Shown in pieces: positions 18,645-24,977 of a stretch of 64,000 bases of DNA. Each line of letters starts with the position of its first letter. The stretch's first letter is position 1. The translations under genes were made by a program, and so were the position numbers. The notes below the pieces were generated by a model that did no database searches, had not been told where the DNA came from, and saw nothing but the letters and a program-made list of their open reading frames with translations. Source of the stretch: Mycobacterium asiaticum DSM 44297 (lineage in GTDB: Bacteria; Actinomycetota; Actinomycetes; Mycobacteriales; Mycobacteriaceae); the NCBI RefSeq assembly GCF_000613245.1, contig NZ_HG964937.1, positions 892,122-956,121 on the forward strand, in the 5' to 3' direction.

Positions 18645-19439
18645 ATGACCGACCGCAGCAGATACGGCCCCTGGGCACTGATCGCCGGCGGCTCGGAAGG
18701 GGTGGGCGCCGAATTCGCCAAACAGCTGGCGGGCGACGGCTTCGATCTGGTGCTGATTGCCCGCAAGCCCGAACCGTTGGCGGACATCGCCGCCTGCTGC
18801 CGGGAAATCGGCGCCCAGGTGCGCACGATCGCCGTGGATCTACTTGAACCCCAAGCGGTTCAGCGGATCGTCGCCGAGACTTCCGATGTCGAGGTCGGAC
18901 TGTTGATCTACAACGCCGGGGCGAACACCTGCCGCGAGTCGTTCCTGGACGCCGACCTCACCGCCATCAGTCGGGTCATCGACCTGAACGTGACCCGGAT
19001 GCTGGAGCTGGTGCAACAATTCGGGCGACCGATGCGGGAGCGCCGCCGTGGCGGCATCATCCTGGTCGGGTCGATCGCCGGCACCTATGGTTCGAAGCGC
19101 CAATCGGCGTACACCGGCGTCAAGGCTTTCGGTCGGTTGTTCGCCGAGAGCCTGTGGCTGGAATTGCGCGATCACAACGTCGACGTCCTGGACCTGCTTT
19201 TAGGGGTGACCCGCACGCCGGCGATGGAGCGGGCCGGGCTGAACTTCGACGTGCCGGGTCTGTCCGTTTCCGACCCGGCCGACGTCGCCCGCGAGGGGCT
19301 GGCGAACCTGGCCAATGGCCCCGTACTGGTTGCCGGCGACAATGCCGCCGCGGTGCGGTGGGGCAGCGGACCGGACCGGGCCGCGATCGTCCTGGGCGCG
19401 CACCAGAAGGTCCAGGCGCTGATAGGGGGTAGCACATGA
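18645..19439 (+). CDS. SDR family oxidoreductase
   Basis: 264 residues. The ATG at 18645 is favoured over one at 18639 because GAGGAG then sits 6 bp upstream. The cofactor motif is GGSEGVG, with YNAG and YTGVK. A less canonical SDR: the C-terminal part (NGPVLVAGDNAAAVRWG) resembles short-chain dehydrogenases of uncertain substrate found beside SnoaL proteins. It is followed with a 4-bp overlap by a SnoaL-like gene. Confidence 0.88.
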   Translation: MTDRSRYGPWALIAGGSEGVGAEFAKQLAGDGFDLVLIARKPEPLADIAACCREIGAQVRTIAVDLLEPQAVQRIVAETSDVEVGLLIYNAGANTCRESFLDADLTAISRVIDLNVTRMLELVQQFGRPMRERRRGGIILVGSIAGTYGSKRQSAYTGVKAFGRLFAESLWLELRDHNVDVLDLLLGVTRTPAMERAGLNFDVPGLSVSDPADVAREGLANLANGPVLVAGDNAAAVRWGSGPDRAAIVLGAHQKVQALIGGST

Positions 19440-19912
19440 CCGACATCGAAACCCTTGCCGCCCGGCTGCGCAGACTCGAGGACGAGCGGGACATCACCCG
19501 CTTGATCGCCTGCTACGGCCCCGCGGTGGATGCCGGCGACGCGGACACCGCCGCAGGGCTGTGGGCCGTCGACGGCAGCTATGACGTCGAGGGGTGGCGC
19601 ATGCAGAGCCGCGCCGACGTGCACGCCATGGTGAGTTCGCAGCATCATCAGAACCTGGTGGCCGACGGGTGCTGTCATTTCCTGGGACCGTGCGTGGTGA
19701 CCGTGGACGGTGATCGCGCGGTGGCAGTGTGCGAATCGCTGGTACTGGTCCGCGATGGTCAGGGCTACCGAGTATGGCGTTGCACCGCAAATCATTTCGT
19801 GCTCGCGCGCAGCGACGGGGGATGGCAGATCACCGCCCGCACCAGTCGCGTGCTGGACGGCAAAGCCGAGGCGCACGCGTTGTTGACCAAGGGCCTGGCC
19901 GGCGCCGTCTAG
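19436..19912 (+). CDS. SnoaL-like / NTF2-fold protein
   Basis: 158 residues starting MTDIETLAARLRRLEDERDITRLIACYG, the standard opening of SnoaL_4-type proteins, with RVWRCTANHFVLARSDGGW near the end. It may be a small hydratase/isomerase or ligand-binding partner of the SDRs. The start overlaps the SDR stop (ATGA). Its end overlaps the convergent hydrolase by 4 bp. Confidence 0.82.
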   Translation: MTDIETLAARLRRLEDERDITRLIACYGPAVDAGDADTAAGLWAVDGSYDVEGWRMQSRADVHAMVSSQHHQNLVADGCCHFLGPCVVTVDGDRAVAVCESLVLVRDGQGYRVWRCTANHFVLARSDGGWQITARTSRVLDGKAEAHALLTKGLAGAV

Positions 19913-20778
19913 CAGCGGGACAGGAACGCCAGCACGGTGCTCTCGAACGCGTCCTTGGCCTCGATCATCGCCCAGTGCCCACAGTTGGGGAACACGTGCA
20001 GTTCGGCGTTGGGGATGGTGCGCATCGGAACGATCGCCATGTCCAGGGGGCTTACCCTGTCGTCGCGTCCCCAGGTCAACAGGGTGGGGGCGGCAACCTT
20101 GTGCATGACCGCCCACGGCATCGGCCGGTCGGAGGCATTCATCATGGCCATCATCGCCGAATAGGCGGCCTTGCCGTACATCCGGCGTGCCGCCGCCAAC
20201 GTCTCCGGATCGGTCGCCAGCTGCCAGCGTTCCTCGATGAGTTCCTCGGTGACCAAGGACTGGTCGTAGACCATCGACCTAAGCCAGTCGACCAGCCGCT
20301 GCCTGGTGGGATCCTCGGTGAACTCCTGCAGAAGCCGAATGCCTTCGCTGGGACCGGGACTGAAGGTGTTGGTGCCGATTCCGCCGATTGTGACCAGGCG
20401 GCCGATGCGGTCCGGATGCCGGATGGCGAAGTTGATGCCGACGCCGCCACCCATCGAGTTGCCGACGATGTGGACCCGGTCGACGCCGAGCGCATCCAGG
20501 AACGGCGCCACCACACCCTGAGCGGTCACCATGGGATGGCCACCGAAATCGTCGGTGACGCCGAACCCAGGAAATTCCAGGATCACGCAGCGGAAGTGCT
20601 CGGCGAACGCCGGCAGAACACCCCGAAAGTTCCGCCAACCCGTCACCCCCGGACCGGATCCGTGCAGGAACAACAACGTCGGGGCTTTCGCGTCACCGGC
20701 GTCGTAGTAGCGCAATGTGCCGTTCTCGGTGCCGATCTCGCGCAGGTCTGTTTCAGCAGTGTTGGCCACGAATGTCAC
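19909..20778 (-). CDS. alpha/beta hydrolase, meta-cleavage product (C-C bond) hydrolase-like
   Basis: 289 residues. The oxyanion region is FLHGSGPG, the nucleophile elbow GNSMGGG (Ser108), the acid GRDDRVSP (Asp240) and the His CGHWAMIE (His268), as in HsaD/BphD/MhpC. These hydrolyse the dienoate made by an extradiol dioxygenase. A suitable dioxygenase is encoded at 13974-14889, but this gene is on the minus strand only 30 bp downstream of the racemase gene, so by operon it belongs with the racemase and the cupin-methyltransferase fusion. Which group it serves is open. Confidence 0.87.
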   Translation of the reverse strand: MTFVANTAETDLREIGTENGTLRYYDAGDAKAPTLLFLHGSGPGVTGWRNFRGVLPAFAEHFRCVILEFPGFGVTDDFGGHPMVTAQGVVAPFLDALGVDRVHIVGNSMGGGVGINFAIRHPDRIGRLVTIGGIGTNTFSPGPSEGIRLLQEFTEDPTRQRLVDWLRSMVYDQSLVTEELIEERWQLATDPETLAAARRMYGKAAYSAMMAMMNASDRPMPWAVMHKVAAPTLLTWGRDDRVSPLDMAIVPMRTIPNAELHVFPNCGHWAMIEAKDAFESTVLAFLSRC

Positions 20779-20808
20779 CCTGCCATGCCGCGGTTCCCTG
20801 GTTGCGTG

Positions 20809-21622
20809 TCACCCCGCGTGCCGCAGTTGGATGACGCGGTGTCCGGGCCGCGGCTCGACCCGCCGGACGGCGGTTGCGGTGAGCATCGTGCCCCAGGCGC
20901 GGGCAGCGCCGTGTCGCATGGCCGCCGGGTTCCCCGTGGTGAGGAAGACCCGCTCCGCTTGGTCGGCCGTCCGTGCCTCCGGATACCGGTAGGCGATCGC
21001 GGCCGCCAAGTGCTCGGCCGGATCGATGAGCAGTGCATTCGGCAGCGCCTCGGCGAACCACCGGCGTGCCGCGGGATAATGCGTGCAGGCCAGCACCAGG
21101 GCTTCCACCTCGCGTAGCGGTGCCACGATGTCGGCCAAGTCTGCCCGGAACCGCCTAGAGCCGGCTCGGCCGGCTTCGATGTGCGCGGACAGGGGCTGCG
21201 CGACCCGGCTCAGGACTCCCCGCCCCGGCCGGGCCAGGCCCCGCCGGTAGAGCCCGGCATCGATGGTGCGCAGCCCCCCGACCACCCCGACCAGGGTGAG
21301 ATCTTCGGGTACGGAAGCCAACCCGTGGGCGATGATCCCCTCGACCGGGACCGGTGCCCCGCCCAACCGTGCGACCACGGTGCTGGCGGCGTTGCAGGCC
21401 AGCACGACCTCGGTGGCGCCGCGCTCGGCGAGGTGGGGTGATCACGGTCATCAGACGATCGGTCAGCTGGTTGGCACTCATCCGGCCGTAAGGCGTGGCT
21501 CCGGCGTCCGACCAGTACAGCACCGGCAGGCCGGGAGCCAGTTGGTCCAGCGCGTTGACCAGACCCACACCGCCGATGCCCCAGTCGACGATGCCCAGCC
21601 GGGCTTCGGTTGGCGTGGCCAT
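20809..21622 (-). pseudogene. MurI-type Asp/Glu racemase homologue, one frameshift
   Basis: Correcting one extra base in the run at 21435-21438 gives a 270-residue protein. The paired catalytic cysteines of glutamate racemase are present: Cys76 in ACNAAST and Cys179 in ACTHYP. The N-terminal substrate loop reads DWGIGG where MurI has DSGIGG, so a substrate-contact serine is replaced by Trp14. The start ATG (21622) overlaps the stop of the fusion protein by one base. The context argues for a secondary-metabolism or sulfur amino acid substrate rather than cell-wall D-glutamate (inference). Confidence 0.82.
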
Positions 21623-23556
21623 CACGGGTAGGAGAGCGGGGCGGTCTGCCCCTTGGTCAGGGGTCCAGAGTCGAACGCGATCACCCGCGCTGACATGGTG
21701 GTCGTCAGCATCTCGAGGTGGGCGCCCGGGAAACGGCTGCCGAAATACCAGCGATATTCGTGCTCGGCACGGATGGGATTGTGTTGCAACATATTCCGCC
21801 AATCTGGGTGTTGGGTCAACGCGGCGAGGTCATGAGCGAATTGCGGTCGGGCGCGGCGAGTCCGCAAGTGCGCGACGGCCGATCGGGCCAGGATGGGCAG
21901 CTCGCGCAGCCGCACCGGTTGCTCGACCATGTCGACCACCCACAGCCGTCCGCCGGGCGCGAGCACTCTGCGGATCTCGGCCATCACCGGATCCCAGTCC
22001 AGGTAACGGAAGGACAGGAAGGAGATCACCACATCGATGTGGTCGTCGGGCACATCTAACGCGGGCCCATTGACCTTGCCGAATCGCAGGCGGGCGCGGT
22101 CGCGGCTGCGTTCGCGTGCCCGAGCCAGCATTCCCTCGGAGCTGTCCACGCCGACGGCGAAGTCGATGTCACCGTTCTCGTCCAATGCGCGCAGCAAAGC
22201 CCCGTTGCCGCAACCGATTTCCAGTACGCGAAGGCGTCGGCCGAGGTCGGAGTGCAGGCCGGCCAGCCGGTTGGCGACCCATTCCCATTCGGCTTCACGG
22301 ACGCGGATGTCGGCGTAGGCGCGGTCGTACAGTTCGGCGACGCGATCGTAGGAGCGCTCCGGATGCGTTGCGGCGGGCAGGCTTTGCACCATGGGCTCGG
22401 CGGCGCAGCCGAGATACTTGCGCACGCTGCCCGCCCAGCCGTGCGACTTCTTGCCCGGAGCGGCGATCATATAAAGCCTCGGGCGGGCCGCCGGATGACG
22501 ACCCGCCCACGCAAACCGGTCCTTGCGCGTGGACACGGTGGTGTAGTTGTGGTTGCCGAACGCGGCGACGCCGAACACGTCGGCGAAGAACGGCGCGAAC
22601 CAGCGCGCCGTCCGGCAAGCGTGGAAATATGCCTGAGCGCCCGCGGCGAAGGGGATCGCCATGTCCCGCCACTCGTGCGGAGAGAACTGCTCGGGCCAGT
22701 CGGTGGAGCCGAACATCGGCCCGTACATGCCGGAGTGGCTGATCAGGTGCAGCTGGCTGATCTTTCGGCCGGTCAGCGTGAGTCGGGTGAGTTCGGCTTC
22801 GAAGTCGGCCTTGCGGTGCAGACCCGAGACGATCACTTCCGCGTCAGGATTCTCGTCGGCGAGTTCGCGGCCCATGGTGGCCGCAGCCACCGCGAATTCG
22901 GCCGAGCCGCCTCGATAGTGGGTGGTGTGCGCGACCCAGATGACGGGCTTCTGCCGGTTCCTGGGAGCGACGTCGGCGAACGGGAGGCGCGGATGGTCAC
23001 CTGCTGGGATCCAGGCGCCGAAGTCGCCGACGAGTTCAAGCACCTCGGCGCGCTCCATGTCGAAGACCCGCATGCCGGCCGGCGGTGGGCTATAGAGGTG
23101 CAGGGTGAGCCCACCCGATTCGGCGGTCATGTCGTGGATGTCTTCGGGTGAAACCGGAATAGTGGTGGCTTCTCGGCGGATGGCCCGCTCGGCGACGAGC
23201 AACTGCGTTTCTTCCCAGTCGAATCGCCGCTCATGAAAGTCGCCTTCGACCGCGATTACGAAGCCCTTTGAACCGCCGTGGTCGTGTGGCGCGCAGCTGC
23301 TTTCCGGACGCCAGCGCGCCAGCATGATTTCGACCTGGTCGTCGACCCGCAGGACCGACCGGGAATACGGCTCGCCGTCCTTGGGGTCTTGCGCCAAAGC
23401 CGACAGCAGCGGGCGGGCCGCCACGGCGCGTGCCAGCAATTCGGGACCAGGGGTCTCGCCCCGGACCGCGACCGCGGCCAGCGCGTCGAGTAAGGGAACC
23501 ACTTCCGAGAGCCCGTCGCGCCTGGTGAGCGGCTCGACGTGTGCGATTTCGGTCAT
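21622..23556 (-). CDS. cysteine dioxygenase-like cupin / putative His-Cys protease-like / SAM methyltransferase fusion
   Basis: 644 residues in three parts. Residues about 20-165 match a thiol dioxygenase: PYSRS arginine (Arg66), CAPHDHGG with His91 and His93, FDW, and a third ligand His141, the spacing of cysteine dioxygenase. Residues about 200-395 are unfamiliar; HLISHSGMYG (His274) and YFHACRTA (Cys314) look like the His-Gly and Cys elements of caspase/CHAT-type folds, a tentative reading. Residues about 403-545 are a class I methyltransferase (VLEIGCGNG at 444-452). GAAAGGGGG upstream fixes the ATG at 23556. The racemase gene follows directly. Confidence 0.8.
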   Translation of the reverse strand: MTEIAHVEPLTRRDGLSEVVPLLDALAAVAVRGETPGPELLARAVAARPLLSALAQDPKDGEPYSRSVLRVDDQVEIMLARWRPESSCAPHDHGGSKGFVIAVEGDFHERRFDWEETQLLVAERAIRREATTIPVSPEDIHDMTAESGGLTLHLYSPPPAGMRVFDMERAEVLELVGDFGAWIPAGDHPRLPFADVAPRNRQKPVIWVAHTTHYRGGSAEFAVAAATMGRELADENPDAEVIVSGLHRKADFEAELTRLTLTGRKISQLHLISHSGMYGPMFGSTDWPEQFSPHEWRDMAIPFAAGAQAYFHACRTARWFAPFFADVFGVAAFGNHNYTTVSTRKDRFAWAGRHPAARPRLYMIAAPGKKSHGWAGSVRKYLGCAAEPMVQSLPAATHPERSYDRVAELYDRAYADIRVREAEWEWVANRLAGLHSDLGRRLRVLEIGCGNGALLRALDENGDIDFAVGVDSSEGMLARARERSRDRARLRFGKVNGPALDVPDDHIDVVISFLSFRYLDWDPVMAEIRRVLAPGGRLWVVDMVEQPVRLRELPILARSAVAHLRTRRARPQFAHDLAALTQHPDWRNMLQHNPIRAEHEYRWYFGSRFPGAHLEMLTTTMSARVIAFDSGPLTKGQTAPLSYP

Positions 23557-23658
23557 GATCGACCCCCTTTCGACGACCAAGGCTGGGGTTGCCACCGTGA
23601 TGGTTCTGGTTCGTCGCTTTTGCTGTGTTGTTACCAACCCACACGCTTGTGCCGAGCC

Positions 23659-23691
23659 CTTGAAGGATCCTTGGAGGATTCTTGGAACGCT
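23659..23691 (-). promoter_or_regulatory. three 11-bp-phased heptamer repeats, candidate activator site
   Basis: On the coding (minus) strand the heptamers TTCCAAG, CTCCAAG and CTTCAAG occur with exact 11-bp spacing (4-bp spacers), ending about 100 bp upstream of the fusion gene start. Heptamers repeated once per helical turn are the known layout of SARP-type activator sites in actinobacteria. No SARP gene is in the window. Confidence 0.5.
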
Positions 23692-23707
23692 GGACACCGG
23701 CTAGCGT

Positions 23708-23765
23708 CGAGCGTGGGCCTCATGGACGCGAAGCGTGCGTTTCAGCTGCGTGAGGCCCACGCTCG
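23708..23765. terminator. inverted repeat, candidate terminator
   Basis: Exact 15-bp arms at 23708-23722 and 23751-23765 flank a 28-base loop that can fold further. It is the second of two hairpins after the bicupin gene and before the promoter region of the fusion gene. Confidence 0.55.
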
Positions 23766-23776
23766 GCGGGGATCAT

Positions 23777-23813
23777 GACGCCCGCGCTGTCACTCCCCGA
23801 CAGCGCGGGCGTC
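23777..23813. terminator. inverted repeat overlapping the bicupin stop, candidate terminator
   Basis: Exact 15-bp GC-rich arms at 23777-23791 and 23799-23813 with a 7-base loop. The bicupin stop codon (23790-23792) lies inside it, so this is probably the transcription end of that gene. Confidence 0.65.
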
Positions 23814-24845
23814 CAGCGGGTTGAGCCGGTTCACGATCAGCGGGTCCGCCTTTGTGAACGGAAAGTCGGGCAGGTCGTCGATGTGGGTGTCGAACGCGGC
23901 CGCGAGCACCCGGCGGGGGTAGGCGCTGACCGCGGTGCGATAGCCGACATCCCCAGGGGTGGGCTGGTCGAAGAAGATGCAGAAGTGCAGCTCAGGGGCG
24001 TCGAACACCTCGATGTGATGCGGGTAGGCGCGCGGGATGAAGTACACGTCGCCTTGCCGCAGGTACCAGCTGTCCAGGTCGCCGTTCGGGTTCATTACGG
24101 TCATGCGCGCCGCGCCACGGTTCACATAGCCCATCTCCGCAGTGATCGGGTGCCAGTGCGGCTCGCGCATGCCGTCCTCGCGGATCCGCAGGGAGTACAT
24201 CGACAAGTCCTTGAGCGCCGGCCAGTACTGCACCCGCGCGGTCCGCGCGCTGCCAACGGCACTGCTGACCGGCGGCGTCATCGCCTCGACCGAGAACTTG
24301 TGCGGGTCGTCGAAGTACGCACTCGTCGGCACCGAGGGATCTCCGTCAAGGGCGGCCAGCGTCCGATCGGTGGTGCTGCGACGGATCGCCGCGAAGTCCG
24401 AGGCCGGCAGGTCATAGGTGTTGCCCAGCACGGCGTCGGTCATGGCGCCGAAGGCGGCGCCGAGGCCGAAGTCCTCCGGGCGCTCGTTGCGGAACGTGAC
24501 GATGAACTCGGCGGCCTCGGTGCCAATGTTCTCGATGTGGTGCAGCGAACCCGAGTCGATATGGAACATGTCGCCCGCGTTCACCACGAACGAGGCAAAA
24601 CGGCTGCCGGTGTCGAGCACCGAGACAAGCGCGCTCCCCGCGACGCAGTAGGTCAGTTCGTTGGCATTGGCGTGCCAGTGCGGTGTCCGCATGGCGCCGG
24701 GGTTGAGCAGCAGTCGCTTGATCGAGAGGCCCGTCAGAATGGGGAAGTTGTCGGCCGTCAGCCGGTGAATGGACCCGAGATCGGACTCTTCGGCGAGCGA
24801 GCTGTTCGTCAGTGATGTGACGTGTGTGCTTGTGGTGGTGAGCAT
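23790..24845 (-). CDS. bicupin, oxalate decarboxylase-like
   Basis: 351 residues with two germin-type cupin domains. The first has PHWHANANELTYCVAG (His56, His58, Glu63) and a later His in SLHHIENIG; the second has EPHWHPITAEMGYVNRG and YPHHIEVFD. These are Mn/Fe-binding motifs of oxalate decarboxylases and related bicupins. The ATG at 24845 is preceded by GGAGG; a longer frame to 24920 lacks this. Oxalate or another small acid is the likely substrate. Two hairpins after the stop separate it from the next operon. Confidence 0.85.
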   Translation of the reverse strand: MLTTTSTHVTSLTNSSLAEESDLGSIHRLTADNFPILTGLSIKRLLLNPGAMRTPHWHANANELTYCVAGSALVSVLDTGSRFASFVVNAGDMFHIDSGSLHHIENIGTEAAEFIVTFRNERPEDFGLGAAFGAMTDAVLGNTYDLPASDFAAIRRSTTDRTLAALDGDPSVPTSAYFDDPHKFSVEAMTPPVSSAVGSARTARVQYWPALKDLSMYSLRIREDGMREPHWHPITAEMGYVNRGAARMTVMNPNGDLDSWYLRQGDVYFIPRAYPHHIEVFDAPELHFCIFFDQPTPGDVGYRTAVSAYPRRVLAAAFDTHIDDLPDFPFTKADPLIVNRLNPLDARAVGE

Positions 24846-24958
24846 TTCGGCCTCCGGAAACAGTACCCCGTATTCGTAACGCTTCTTACGATGCCGTCCC
24901 GGAAACAGCCCGTCCAACACTCATATTGAATGTGTCGATCGGCTTCGGTTATCAACCA

Positions 24959-24977
24959 CCGCGGGCGTTACCCGCGG
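24959..24977. terminator. short GC-rich hairpin at the cyclase stop codon
   Basis: CCGCGGG (24959-24965) and CCCGCGG (24971-24977) pair around the loop CGTTA, which contains the stop codon of the cyclase gene. A compact candidate terminator on the minus strand. Confidence 0.55.

Noticed and set aside
19729..21117. 462-residue plus-strand open frame
   Set aside because: Overlaps the SnoaL-like, hydrolase and racemase genes in other frames; no recognisable domain.
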